Shown: positions 29,346 to 40,103, numbered from the stretch's first letter. The stretch is DNA of 64,000 bases from Pelagomonas calceolata (GCA_918797485.1 CAKKNE010000003.1:1-64000), one strand, 5' to 3'. Notes: generated by a model from the letters alone, not told the origin. A program made the numbers and translations.

Positions 29346-31262
29346 ATGGACGCGAAAATCGGCGCGTACGGCGCCTTGCCGTCCGCCGAGCTGCCAACGA
29401 CGACGACACGACAACCGCCACGCCGCGAACGGCTCGCGTGCCTGCGCCCCGCGCACGTCGCGGCCGGCCTCGTCGCGATCGCCGCCTGCGCGGCCCTGGC
29501 CGAGCGCGCCCGCAAGTTCCTCGCGCAGCCGCCCGCGCCTCCCGTGTGCGACTGGCGCGCGCCGGACTATGCCATCGTGGGCGGCGGGCCGGCCGGCTCG
29601 GTCGTCGCGTCGCGCCTCGCCAAGGACGGCCAGCACTGCGTGTTGATTTTGGAGGCGGGCGGCCCCTACCGCGGCAACCCCGACTTCGGCGAGGCCTGGG
29701 ACCTCGGCGAGATCAAGGAGACGGACCGGACCAAAAACCCCGCGCCGACGGACGTGCCGCGCATGTGGTCGGACGTGTCGCGCGTCGACAATCTGAGGTG
29801 GCCCATCACGTCGGCGGTCGTCGCGAAGATGGTCGGCGGCTGCGGCGCCATGAACGCCATGATTTATCTAAGAGGACTACCCTACGACGTCGCGCGGTGG
29901 AACGTGAGCCGCTGGTCGTGGTCGGGCGTGTCGTCGGCCTACGCGCGGTTTGAAAGACGACTAGATACGCGGGGGCGCGTGGCGCGACGGGGCGGCGGGC
30001 CGCAGCGCGGCTGGGCCGGGCCGCTCGCGACGCGCCGCGCGCCGCTGTACGAGCAGGACGCGCTCGCGCAAGCCTTCCTCGAGACCTGCCAGGCGGCGGG
30101 CCACACGCTGGTCACGGATTTCAACGCCCAGACGTCGCGGGGCAACGTCGCGGGCCCGTACCATTTTAATATTGACGAGCGGGGCCGGCGCGCGTCGGCG
30201 TACGCATCACTCCTCGAGCCCATACAAAATGCGCCGAACGTCAAGGTCATCACGCGGGCGACGGCGCGGCGCCTGCGGAAGGACCACGGCCGAGGCGTCG
30301 GCGTCGAGTACGTCGTAGACGACGACGACGACGCGGTCGTCGTGCGGCCGCGGCGCGGCGTCGCGCTCGCCGCCGGTGCGCTGAACACGCCGCGCCTTTT
30401 GCTCGCGTCGGACCTGGGCGGCCGTCGCGTGGGCCAGAACCTCCACGACCACCCCGTCGTGCCGCTCAAGTTGAGACTGTCGACGGAGGCGTTCTACCGG
30501 ACGCCGGGGCCCTTCGCCGCCTTCAGCGAGAACGGCGCCGAGACGCTCTGGGCCTCGCCCGGGACGAGCGTCGGGGCCTTCCTCCGCTCGAGCAAGTGCG
30601 AGGCGAACGCGCCGGCCGACCTCCAGCTGACGCTGTTCGCGCCGGGGCAGGAAGAACCGCACGTCGACGAAGTCTTAGCGGACAAGGAGAAGTCGCGCGA
30701 GTTCTTCGTGAAAAGAGACGCCTTGGTCACGGTAGCCTTATTACGACCGCAAGCGCGCCACTCGATCGAGCTGAACGTGTCGGACCCGTACGGCCCGCCG
30801 CTCATCCGACGGGGGCCCCAGGATCCGACGTGGTACCAGCCGCCGCGGTGCCCCGAGAGTTTTTGTAGGACGGACACGGCCTGGGTGGAGGACAGCGACG
30901 CGGCCGTGCTGCTCGAGGGCATTGATTTTGTTGCGCGCCTCACGGAGACGCCGCCGCTCAACGGCGCCGTGGACGTCGTCGACAAGCCGCCGCCGACGGA
31001 CGACACGGCCCGCCTGGCCTGGGTGCGCGCGCGCGCGCTCACGAACTCGCACTGGGTCGGCACGGCGGCCATGGGCGATAGGAAGGACGACGTCGTTGAC
31101 GGCGACCTGCGGCTGCGGGACGAGCCGTCCGTCGTCGTCGCCGACGCGTCCGCGATCCCCGCGATCCCCAACGGCAACGTGCACACGACCGTGTTGGTGG
31201 TGGCCGCGCGCGCGGCGGAGGCGCTCCTGCGGACTTCGCCGCTCTACAACGACTGGAATTAG
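29346..31262 (+). CDS. GMC-family FAD oxidoreductase (choline dehydrogenase-like)
   Basis: 638 aa. An N-terminal hydrophobic anchor (residues 38-57, HVAAGLVAIAACAALAE) precedes the FAD-binding Rossmann motif YAIVGGGPAGSVVASRLA and the ILEAGGP acid. The GMC signature around MVGGCGAMNAMIYLRG is present, as is LAAGALNTPRLLL. Near the C-terminus are the catalytic His in NSHWVGTAAMG and the closing NGNVHTTVLVVAARAAEALL. GMC enzymes oxidise alcohols such as choline, glucose or fatty alcohols; a relative, fatty acid photodecarboxylase, is algal, but substrate cannot be fixed from sequence alone. Confidence 0.92.
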   Translation: MDAKIGAYGALPSAELPTTTTRQPPRRERLACLRPAHVAAGLVAIAACAALAERARKFLAQPPAPPVCDWRAPDYAIVGGGPAGSVVASRLAKDGQHCVLILEAGGPYRGNPDFGEAWDLGEIKETDRTKNPAPTDVPRMWSDVSRVDNLRWPITSAVVAKMVGGCGAMNAMIYLRGLPYDVARWNVSRWSWSGVSSAYARFERRLDTRGRVARRGGGPQRGWAGPLATRRAPLYEQDALAQAFLETCQAAGHTLVTDFNAQTSRGNVAGPYHFNIDERGRRASAYASLLEPIQNAPNVKVITRATARRLRKDHGRGVGVEYVVDDDDDAVVVRPRRGVALAAGALNTPRLLLASDLGGRRVGQNLHDHPVVPLKLRLSTEAFYRTPGPFAAFSENGAETLWASPGTSVGAFLRSSKCEANAPADLQLTLFAPGQEEPHVDEVLADKEKSREFFVKRDALVTVALLRPQARHSIELNVSDPYGPPLIRRGPQDPTWYQPPRCPESFCRTDTAWVEDSDAAVLLEGIDFVARLTETPPLNGAVDVVDKPPPTDDTARLAWVRARALTNSHWVGTAAMGDRKDDVVDGDLRLRDEPSVVVADASAIPAIPNGNVHTTVLVVAARAAEALLRTSPLYNDWN

Positions 31263-31428
31263 GAAGACGGGGCCCGCCGCCGCCACGACCTCGAGCAGAA
31301 CGGTCGAACTCATTCAACGCTACGGCACAACCGTACCAGCCGGGCCCGCCGCCGGATTTCGCCGGCGCCGTCGACCGAGCTATCCACCGCGAAACACGCT
31401 CCAGCCGCCCGTGCGTTCATATAGTGCG

Positions 31429-31599
31429 ATGCGCGGCGGCGGCTACATGCAGGGCGCGGCGCCGGCCGACGGGCGCTTCGCCGCCGAGTACAACAACCAG
31501 GGCGGCTTGTACGGCCTGGGGCCGCCGCCGCAGCAATACCCGCCTCCTCAGTATGGCGCGCCGCCGATGCCACCCGTGCCGCCGCAGAACTTCTATTGA
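31429..31599 (+). CDS. Small Gly/Pro/Tyr-rich protein, start uncertain
   Basis: From the ATG at 31429 there are 56 residues rich in Gly, Pro, Gln and Tyr (GGLYGLGPPPQQYPPPQYG, ending PPQNFY). Similar composition continues upstream in two other frames (NATAQPYQPGPPPDFAGAV from about 31312, then NTLQPPVRSY), separated by one apparent missing base near 31378, so the true gene may begin nearer 31300. No family assignment; low-complexity proline/tyrosine tails occur in RNA-binding and membrane adaptor proteins. Confidence 0.4.
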   Translation: MRGGGYMQGAAPADGRFAAEYNNQGGLYGLGPPPQQYPPPQYGAPPMPPVPPQNFY

Positions 31600-31718
31600 T
31601 ACGCGACTAGCGGCGGCGTGACTCGTCGGCGCCGCCGACATTGTAAATCCTAATATGCCGCAGCACGCGTTTAGCGCGCGGCGCTTGCGCCGGCGCGAGA
31701 ATACAGGCCAGGGCTTCA

Positions 31719-33210
31719 TCAGGTGCTGCCAGGGTGCCCCTCCCCGGTGAAGACGGCGGCTTCGTCCGCGGGCCGATCAACTTCAAAGCGAGCGGCAATA
31801 TCATACGACGCCCACTCGCCGACGCCGCCGTCCTCGCGCAGCACGTCGAAGACGTACTTGCGCTCCCAGCCGCCCCTACCAGGGTTCACGCGCGCGCCGA
31901 CGATCTTCAGGTCCTCCACCGGCGCCCCGGTCCGAACCGAGTCCCGGAACTCCAACGTCTTGAGCGATTCGAGCGCTAGTTTCGGCCGCGTCAGCAACCG
32001 GCTCGCCCACGACTCCGGCCGCTCGTCCGTCGCGGCGCAGTGCAACGCGAGGTTAATAAGCATGAAGTAGTTCCGAGCGTGCGACTTCGCGAGCATCCAT
32101 GGCTCCATCGCTTGCGTTTTTGACAGGTGGTCCTCGCCAGACTGGTAGCGAACTTGAGCCCCATACCCGTTGGGGCCCGCCGTGAACTGAGTGGCCTTGC
32201 CGTAGGTAGCCCCAGTCCCGGTGGGGCCCGCCGTGGCCGACGCGGCTCCGAGATCGTGAGGAGGTCGCCCTTGCCTCGTAAAGCTAGTCCGGCGTTGACA
32301 AGCCTGCGGGACGTCGACCGGTGAGTTTGGTAACCGTGAGGTCGATCTGAAGGCGCCAATTCGACGCTGAGCCACGTACCGCAGGTGGCGCGGCGGCCTC
32401 CGGCGTCATTTTCCCGAGGTTCGAGACCCCCACCTCGAACTCCGTGCCGCCGTCAGCACGCAGCAGCCACCGCAGCCCGTGCTGCGGGTTCTCCTCGACG
32501 AGCCTCTCAATAACGGCCCGCTGGGCTATCGTGAGGCCGTAGGACGGCACGCGCGCGATCGGCATCTGCTGGATCAAATGGCTCTCCGCGGCCCCGAAGT
32601 ACGTCACTCCGCTCCACCACGCCACGCCCTCGGCCTTGTGCGTGAGTGGGCATTGTGTGACCTCTAAATCGAGCTGGTAGACCTCGGCGTCCTCGGCAAA
32701 GAAGGCGTCCATGACGGGTTCTATGCGGAAGGAGCCGGCGTAGTCCTCACTCACTACAATGCCCAGCTTCTTCTGGAAGAAGTAGAGCTGCGTCAGCTTC
32801 GGCACGCCCCGCCGGTTCCTCTGCAGGCTCCACGTCAGCCCGATCGTGCCGGAGCCGCCCTTTTTTCGCATGTCCGGGTCGTGCTCTTTGTAGGGCGCCA
32901 GCGCCGCGCGGGCGAGGTCTCGGACCTCGCGGATCTTCGGGACCGAGTCTAGTAGAGCCTCGGCCTCATCAACGTCCAGGACTTCCATCGACACGTCCCA
33001 GAGCTTCCCTTTGTCCGGTTTGATGACGACGCCGTCCTCGCCGCGGTTCCCGCTGAGGTTGACCTCATAGACATTCCCATAGAACTCGGGGAGGACGGTG
33101 CATGGAATCGGTTCCTGTTTCGCGACGGCATCGGAATACGTAGCGTTTGGTTTGCAAGCGTCGGTTACGTAGGAGAAGCGCGTGGCGGCGTCCGCGAAGG
33201 TCTCGGGCAC
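31719..33210 (-). CDS. Hypothetical protein, probably one gene read in two frames
   Basis: Two good minus-strand frames overlap at 32284-32375. The upstream frame encodes about 300 residues (TRFSYVTDACKPNATYSDAV.., LPEFYGNVYEVNLSGN.., VAWWSGVTYFGAAESH..). The downstream frame (from about 32330, YGKATQFTAGPNGYGAQVRY.., PWMLAKSHARNYFMLINLAL.., ARVNPGRGGWERKYVFDVL..) has no start of its own. One missing or extra base, or an unseen intron, near 32310 would fuse them into a ~500-aa protein. The first frame begins with GTG, not ATG, so an upstream exon may exist. GC is lower than neighbours. Function unknown. Confidence 0.55.
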
Positions 33211-34171
33211 GTACCGCGTTAGGTGTTGTCGCGCCGTCGGCTCGCGTGGCGGCAGCTAGGCTGCTTTTCAGCCTCCCAAAGACTGGGCTCTATTGAGGGC
33301 CTGGCGGTGCCCTTTGAGCAAAGGTTTCGCGGCGCGCGGTGTCGCTGCAGTGAGAGCTAACGCGGAGTAGAACTTGAGAGGCGGTAGAGCGCTACGCGGA
33401 GTGCTAGCCTCCCTCAGTTCAAATGTGCTCCCAGAGCACACTAAAACAGGTTTCCAACCGCGAGTCCCAGCCTCAATAATAATATGTACAGAACAATCAA
33501 CATCACATCATACGAAAGATTACGAGCGCCGGCGCCGTCAAAGAATGATGGCGCGGCGACGCGGCGACGGGCCGCCGACTATCGCGCGGCCAACAAAGCG
33601 CGTCCCGACCGATCGTAATTCGCGGTGCGGTTCGTATCCAACGTAACGTATGTCCATTCGTCTCGCCGTCTGTCACCGCCCCAGTACGCGGCTCCCAGAA
33701 ACGCAGCTGGGGGTGCTGGGGATGGTGGGGCAGCAAATAAGTCACGTCGCCGCCGCGGGACGCGCCTGCTCTTGGGGCGTAACGCAGCAAGGGCGCCGGT
33801 GCGCCGGCGTGCTGCCATTCGGACAGTCACGCCGGGTGCGACGACGCCGTGGCTCACCCTCAGGTTTGAGAGCAGTTACTAGAGTGCTAGCATCTAGCAA
33901 CATGCGCCCAGGCGGGTATCTCAGAGGCCAGCAGAGTCACTCGAACACGCCTCTCGGGAGCAATTGCAAACTCCCGCGCAACGTAAATATTGTCATGCAA
34001 TCATTTCGCGCGCCGACGCGTAAAAGACACGACACCTTTGTTAGGCCCGCAGGTGGACGTGCGGCGGCGAATGCGCGTGAGGACGCGGGCGAACGCCGTC
34101 GCGGCGACTAAGCATGTGACTCGTTCATAAGGCGATGACATTTATAACTTGCGGTCGATTTTAAGTCTAGC
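33211..34171. other. Gene-free spacer
   Basis: 961 bp between two minus-strand genes, GC lower than the coding average, with no motif copy. Open frames on either strand are short and arginine-rich, as expected from non-coding GC-rich DNA. Confidence 0.5.
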
Positions 34172-34696
34172 CTAGAGGTCGTCGCCGTAGCCGCCGCTAC
34201 TAGTAGACTTCCGTTTCTTCGCCTTCTTCTTGGGCTTGGCGCTCTTGTCGTTCTTCTCGTTGAGCTTGCGGACCTGCTCGGCCGCCTTTTTGCGCGCGTG
34301 CTTCCGTCGCGCGCGCTTCAGTAGAGTCGCCTCGTCGACCTCCTCCTCCTCCTTGGCCTCCTCCTTGGCGGGCAGCGCCGCCGCGCAGGCCTCGGAGACG
34401 TCCGCCGGGTTCATCCACGACGTGAGGCACAGCAGGGCGTCGTCGGTGAAGGCGGACCCGCCACACGTACCGCCCGCGAACTCGGCGCTGCACGTCTCGT
34501 GCAACTTCATAAAATCCGCGCACTCGGCCGAGATCTCGACCTTCTCCTCGTGCTTCGACGGGTCGTTCAGGCAGACGCCCAGCGCTTTGCCGCCGTCGAA
34601 CGGGCAGGCCTTCATCGCCTCGGCGTCGCAGGGGTGCGCGCTGGCGACATGCAGCAGCGTTGCGACCAGCAGTGCGATTGTGCGCGGCTGCTGCAT
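34172..34696 (-). CDS. Secreted/ER Cys-rich protein (GLG1-like repeat)
   Basis: 174 aa from the ATG at 34696, chosen because it opens a signal peptide (MQQPRTIALLVATLLHVASA). Residues 22-110 contain paired Cys in helices (EAMKACPFDGGKALGVCLND.., ISAECADFMKLHETCSAEF.., DALLCLTSWMNPADVSEACAAAL), the pattern of the Cys-rich GLG1/ESL-1 repeat found in Golgi and secreted proteins. The tail is a Lys-rich coil with KKKAKKRK then SSGGYGDDL. Role unknown. Confidence 0.65.
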   Translation of the reverse strand: MQQPRTIALLVATLLHVASAHPCDAEAMKACPFDGGKALGVCLNDPSKHEEKVEISAECADFMKLHETCSAEFAGGTCGGSAFTDDALLCLTSWMNPADVSEACAAALPAKEEAKEEEEVDEATLLKRARRKHARKKAAEQVRKLNEKNDKSAKPKKKAKKRKSTSSGGYGDDL

Positions 34697-35222
34697 GGGT
34701 GCGAGGGATGCGCGCAAGCGAGGAATGAGCGCAAGTAGGTGCAAAATGCAGCGTGTGCAATGCAGCAAGGTGTTTGCAGCAAAAATGCTAATGCAGCAAG
34801 CAACGCAGCGCGATGAGCTTTATGTATAGGCAATGAAGGCGTGCACAAACCGCACAGACGGCACCTATAGCTGCGGCAATACTGCAAATGCAATCAAGCC
34901 AAAATCTCGCAAAAACCCGCAACAAATTGAAGGCCCCTTCCTCGGGGAATCTCCTCCGCGAAGGCCGCAGCCATCGCTGCGACGAGCGCTGCTGCCTCGA
35001 GGCTAGTGCATTTCAAGACGGGAGATTGGCAAGCGCTGAAGCAGTCGCTTTCGCTAAGCGCGGCCCAGCGCGGCCACCCCCGACGGAGGGCGTGGCGCCT
35101 GAGCCACCAACGAACCGCCCTGGGTCGCGAGCAAAAAGAAGCGCACCGAAAAGGGCGTGGGGCAGCCCGAGCACCCCCATAACAACCAAGCTCAAAGAAA
35201 CGAACCAAACACCCAAGCGAGC
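34697..35222. other. Divergent spacer
   Basis: 526 bp between starts, rich in gca/tgc words (repeated tgcagcaa, atgcagc) between about 34690 and 34890. No gene seen; the open frame entering from the left of the CHAT gene has no coding character before about 35223. Confidence 0.5.
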
Positions 35223-37485
35223 ATGTGCACGAAGTTCCCCTGCCCGCTCTGCGTCGTCGGCCGCGGCCCGGGCCTCATCGCGCGGTGCGTCGCCATGTGG
35301 ACCACGCTCGTGCTGTGTGTCGCTCGCCGCGTACTATCGAAGCAAGTTAGCGCGGAGCCTCCGCCGCGCGCTGGGCCGCCGGCGCAAGACGCCCAGGATC
35401 GACGAGTCCTTCGAGAAGATGGACGGCAGCCTCTACAAGAAGTTCTGGGCGTCGCACCAGGTCGGCCACCTCGGCGCGCGCGACGTCGAGCCCTTCGACG
35501 TGGCGCGGCCGCGCGTCGTCTTGATCGTGCGGGGCAGTTCGGACGACCTGCCCAACCTCGACGGGGAGCTGGACGCCGTGCGCGCGTGCGCCCGCAAGGC
35601 GGCCGCGCGCGTCGTCGAGTGCGTGTCCCTGGAGACGCTCGGCGAGGCCCTCAAGCGGGCGACGTCGTGGCGGCGCGACGACTTCCCCTGCGGCGCGCGG
35701 CCGCGCGTCTGGCTCCACGTCGCCGGCCACGCCACCGAACTCCACTTGGAGGACCCGCAAAAGGCGATGGTGCCGACGGAAAAAGTGGTGTCGTTGGTCG
35801 CGACGTACCGCCGCAACATCGAGGCCGTCTTCTGCAACGGGTGCCGGAGCGCGGGGCTGGCCGCCGCGCTCGCGGAAGCCGGCGTCGCGGCCGTCGGCTG
35901 GCGCACGGACTGCTCGGACGCCGGGGCCGCGCTCTTCGCGGCGGCCTTCTACAAGCGCGCCTTCGACCAGGCGGACGCGGTCGCGGACCCGAACATCGCG
36001 CCCGCGGCCTCGGCCTTCCTCGGCGCGACGCAGGACGTCCTCGCGCCGCGCGCGGCGGCGTTCGTCGCGCAGGCGCCCCGGTCGCCCGCGTGCCCCACGC
36101 GCGGCGGCGGCGGGTCCGTGGACATTGAGATGGACGGATCCGGGCGGAAGGGCATGGACGGGTCGGGGCCCCTCTCGCCCAAGAACACGGACCGGGCGGT
36201 GCCCGTGCTCGCGGTGCCCAAGGCGACGATGGCGCTGGATCGCTCGGCGCGGTCGGCGCGCTTCGCGCCCGAGATCGGCGACGTCGAGATGGACGGCTCG
36301 CGGCGCGCTGTGGGCGCGCGGCGCGACGGCGAGATGGACGGCGGTCGCGGCGCCGACTCCGAGAACGTGGTGCGAGCGGTGCCGGTCCTCGCCGTGCCCA
36401 AGGCAACCATGGCGTTGGATCGGTCGACGCAGATGGACGGGTCGCGGCGCAGCGTGGGCTCGCGGCGCTCGGGCATGGACTCGTCGGCCGCGTCGCAGCG
36501 CACGTCGCTCGACGGTTCGGTCTACGACCTGCCGTGTTCCCTGTCCATCGTCGACGATGCCGACCAGGTCCTGCCGCCCGAGAAGCAAAGCAAGCGGCCG
36601 AAGCTCGGGCTCCAGCGCGCGACGGCGCCGCGCTACGCCCTGAAGGACCCGGCCTGCGCGTCGGTGGACCCGGCGACGGGCCGCGAGGTCATCACGACGA
36701 CGCGGAACGCTGTCTTCGTCGAGGCCGCGGACCCGACGGACGACGCTTTAGATTTCCTCAGCGGCCTCTTGGAGCGCGACGCGGCGCCCGCGCCGCCGCC
36801 GCGCCGCCAGCAGGTCGCGCCCGATTCCACGCCCGTGCTCCGGTCCACTGGCAGCGGCTACGAGGTGGTCGCCGAGGGCCGCGTCTTCGGCGGGCCCGTG
36901 GCGCTCGGCGTGCCCCAGCTCTTCGACGGCGCGCGGGCGGCGCGCGCGCACGCGGCTGCCGCCGCCGCCGAGACGCCGCTCGACCGGGCCACATTGCAGG
37001 GCCTGGGCCCCAAGAAGGTGGCTCGGTTAGCAGCCATCGGCATCCGCACGGTGGACCAGCTCGCGCGCGTCGACGTCGACGACCGGGCCCTCGTCGAGGC
37101 GGCGACGCACAATCGCCGCTTTGATAGGGCCGTCGCGACTCTGTCCAAATGGCGCCGCGAAGCTGCAACCTTCCTGCGCCGCAAAGCCTTGGGCGAGGTC
37201 GTGCCTCGCAAAGGGCGCGGCTCGAAGCGCCGCGCCGCGGCGCCGCCCGCGGCGCCGCCGGTGGTGTCTTCCGACTCCACGGTGAATTCGTCTGAGGGCG
37301 ACGACGACAGGTCTTGCGCGACCAAAGGTCCGCGCGAGGAGTCGTCGTCGTCGTCCTCGCCCTCACACGTGCCAGGCACGCTGGAGGCGCCCGGTCCTGC
37401 CACAGCTCGAGGGCCGTCCCCGTCTCCTGAGGTACTCGCAGACACCCAAGAAAATCCCGTCTCCCGAGACCCGAGCCCCGTGTAA
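35223..37485 (+). CDS. Membrane-anchored CHAT/caspase-like protein with HhH tail
   Basis: From the ATG at 35223 a Cys-containing start (MCTKFPCPLCVVGRGPG) leads to a membrane segment (MWTTLVLCVSLAAYY), reached only after a one-base (or minus-two) frame change at a TG repeat near 35320. A peptidase-clan-CD-like domain follows: VVLIVRGSSDDLPNLDGELDAV, the catalytic-type His in LHVAGHATELHL and Cys in AVFCNGCRSAGLAAALAEAG, then AALFAAAFYKRAF. That His/Cys pairing and the following Gly-Ala-x-A-V-x-W strand are those of CHAT/caspase folds. The middle has a duplicated segment, RAVPVLAVPKATMALDRS, at about 36196 and 36371. Near the end is a helix-hairpin-helix-like region (LQGLGPKKVARLAAIGIRTV). About 755 aa. 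Protease activity is inference. Confidence 0.65.
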
Positions 37486-37486
37486 A

Positions 37487-38359
37487 TTAAATAAACAAAT
37501 CAGTACTAATTTCTCCCCGCCTGCGCCTGCAACAACCCGTCGCGAAAAGCACCACCAATGGGACTTCTTTCTTGGGAGAAGACTGCGCTGTACCGCGCTG
37601 AGTTCCCACATAACCAGTCGCGTAAAAGTACTGCGTCAGGAGAAGTAGATCGATCACATCCTTTGGTGTCGACCCTTTGACATTACCAGAGAACTGCGAT
37701 ATCGAATCCCGCAGGCCATCGACGATCGCTTTTCGTTGGCGCGCTACGCCGACACCAGATAGATATTTGCTTTCAGCTTGGGCCTCTGCGGATTTCACCA
37801 GCAATATTTTCTCGCCCTCCGCTTTTTCGAAAGCAGCTTCCTTGAGGCGCTTCGAGGCATTAATTTCGTTCATGGCAGCCTTGACCCGACCGTCGGGCGA
37901 AATATCAGTTACCAGGGCATTGTGTATGACGAATCCGTACTCGCTCATAACACCTGATAATTCCCTCTTAACGGATTGGGCCACCATTTCCTTCGATTCA
38001 AACGCTTTATCGAGCGTCAACAAGGGCAAGGTCGACCGCACTACATCATACACATAGCTCTTGATCTGCTCCGATGGATCATTGAGCACGTAGAACGCCT
38101 CATATACATATTCTTCTTTGACTTTGTACTGTACGGATATGATCACGTTTAGAAATACGTTATCACTTGTCTTTGTTTCGCAGGCTACGTCCAACTGCTG
38201 GATCCGTCGGCTAATGCGTCCCGCTACTGTCTCTAGCGGCCAACAGACACATCGCAATCCGGGCGGCGCCAGCCGTTCATATCTGCCGCAGCGTTCGATA
38301 ATGCCTATCTCCGACGTCGTCACGCACTGAAAACACAAGCAACCTTGGCATTCCGCCAT
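37487..38359 (-). CDS. SPFH-domain protein, HIR/prohibitin family
   Basis: 290 aa. Starts MAECQGCLCFQCVTTSEIGIIERCGRY, with Cys near the N-terminus for acylation instead of a signal peptide, as in plant hypersensitive-induced-response proteins. The SPFH domain follows (CVCWPLETVAGRISRRIQQLDV, NVFLNVIISVQYKVKEE, then SYVYDVVRSTLPLLTLDKAFESKEMVAQSVKREL, GFVIHNALVTDISPD) with the coiled coil VKAAMNEINASKRLKEAAFEKAEGEKILLVKSAEAQAESKYLSG. These proteins scaffold membrane microdomains. Codon use is distinctly AT-richer than in all neighbouring genes. One base separates its stop from the stop of the convergent CHAT gene. Confidence 0.92.
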   Translation of the reverse strand: MAECQGCLCFQCVTTSEIGIIERCGRYERLAPPGLRCVCWPLETVAGRISRRIQQLDVACETKTSDNVFLNVIISVQYKVKEEYVYEAFYVLNDPSEQIKSYVYDVVRSTLPLLTLDKAFESKEMVAQSVKRELSGVMSEYGFVIHNALVTDISPDGRVKAAMNEINASKRLKEAAFEKAEGEKILLVKSAEAQAESKYLSGVGVARQRKAIVDGLRDSISQFSGNVKGSTPKDVIDLLLLTQYFYATGYVGTQRGTAQSSPKKEVPLVVLFATGCCRRRRGEISTDLFI

Positions 38360-40003
38360 TGTCGTCGGTGCGCCGGGCGTTCGTGTGTCTACCTCCCGAG
38401 CAGCTAGCTGGGCACTACCAGGGGGAGCCCGGTAAATTAGATGATCTAGATTCCTCTTCTCCGCAGCACAGCGATTGATGAGACGATTACAGTACGATCG
38501 CAGGAGACAAAGTACTGTGCCAAAAAGCCTGCAAGCAAAGCTAGCGTAAACAACATACTAGCAAATTCAAAGATACGCCTCGATAGCGTCAAAAGAATGA
38601 CCCAAATTTAGAATACATCCTAGTCGTTCGCCGAGACCAAATATTCCAGAGTAGCCGCCCGGGAACATACCCTCGCGCCTCCCGGAAGGCGCCGCCCGCG
38701 ACATTCACAGATGAGTCTTACGAGTTGCCAAAGTAGACCAGCGATTGACGCCGCCATCTACCGTCCAAACGGGACATTATATCAACTCCAGCCCAGTTTT
38801 CATACATAATCGACGGAACCGGAGCCGACGGCCCGCGCTCGGAGGGCGGGAGAAGAATTCTACTAGATAACTCTCGCGTTTATGTTCGTTTCCTTCCGTT
38901 TGTTAGTGGTAGAGTCCGTCTAGGCCGCCTCAGCGACAGTGAGCATGATCATGTACTCCGTTAAAGCCGCGCGATTCGTCGTCTTCGCGACCCCACGTTT
39001 TTACAATAACAGGCGCAGATCCTAGACCTGCGAGTATCAGCGACGACACTATCCAGATGGACCATAACGCCGTTGTTCTATTTACGATCGACCGACTTGC
39101 CCGTTCTCCGCGGACGACGGTGCGGAGACGGAGCACCAAAAAGGCCCCAGACCGGTGGTTTGTAAAATAAATTTGCATTTCAGGCACTTTAGTAGTGGGA
39201 CGGGCCAGATGACCGGCCTGGACGTGTACCACATTGCTCGAAACCCCACGATGCTCCGCGCGGCTCGGCCATCCCGAGAGCCCACTATCTGGTTCATTTG
39301 GCTCGAGGCCTGGACCTGCGACCATCAGCCCGTCTACCTTGACCATGGACCATAATGCGATCATTTGTTTCATGACCGACGGACTTACGCGAGCTCCAGA
39401 TAAAGATGTTCACGTCCCGAGCGTGGGCAGCAAAAAGTACCCTTCTCGTGGTGTAGATGCCATATACTTGTAGTTGACTATCGGTGGGGTAGTATGGGGT
39501 CCGACGAGACCGCCACGGCGACTACTGGGGGCCCTCGGGTAATTGACGTTTTTGACGGGAACGGGGCGCCATCGGGCCCAAATTGTTTACTTTTTTCGGA
39601 TGTGTGTCGGCTCGCGGACGCCCTCTGGGATAGGTATCGGGTCGGGTAGTCGCCTACGCCGCATGCGCGAGAGCTTGGAGCTCTCCGGGGAGCTCTGGAT
39701 CCAAAACTTTGGGGATCATGGGAAATAGAGGTATAGCGCCGGGAGATGTATGTTAATTTGGAAGCGGCGGCGTAGGCGGCGTAGGCGATTGCACATGTCT
39801 AGTACCGACCCAAAACGACTTCCGGAAGGCTTCTGGGCCGCCAATCGACAGGATTCCACCGACGCGCCCGCCTTGGTGGCGTCGTCAATAGCGCGAATTA
39901 AAAAAATTAATTTTTTCGCCCCCCAGTAAGTGTCCCATTGATCTCTTTGGACCCGTAGCGAACCGAACGATACTCAAACGGCTGCATGTCGCGTTTGTGC
40001 ATC
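38360..40003. other. AT-richer gene-free island
   Basis: About 1.6 kb at roughly even base composition, against about 65-70% GC in neighbouring genes. No convincing coding region. It holds a diverged direct repeat (around 39020-39110 and 39305-39395, sharing ATGGACCATAA and flanks) and an inverted pair, gtcgcctacgccgc near 39648 against gcggcgtaggcggcgtaggcg near 39768. It looks like decayed mobile or transferred DNA, but no family can be named. Confidence 0.5.
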
Positions 40004-40025
40004 CTAGTGTCTTACAGCCCGCTAG
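40004..40025 (+). promoter_or_regulatory. CTAG intergenic motif, copy 4
   Basis: Reads CTAGTGTCTTAC-AGCC-CGCTAG, 132 bp upstream of the DnaJ start, same strand. Confidence 0.65.
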
Positions 40026-40103
40026 CAGCGCATTTCGCGCAGCCCCAAAAAAGCTGCCAATTAGGCCACACGAATGGCCGCATGGCTGCCCCACGCTCTC
40101 GTA

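Noticed and set aside
35347-36588. 413-residue minus-strand frame opposite the CHAT gene
   Set aside because: Repeats the plus-strand duplication in antisense and lacks domain content.
38360-40003. Intact transposon in the AT-richer island
   Set aside because: No transposase or reverse-transcriptase reading frame, and the inverted pair is short and internal to the island.
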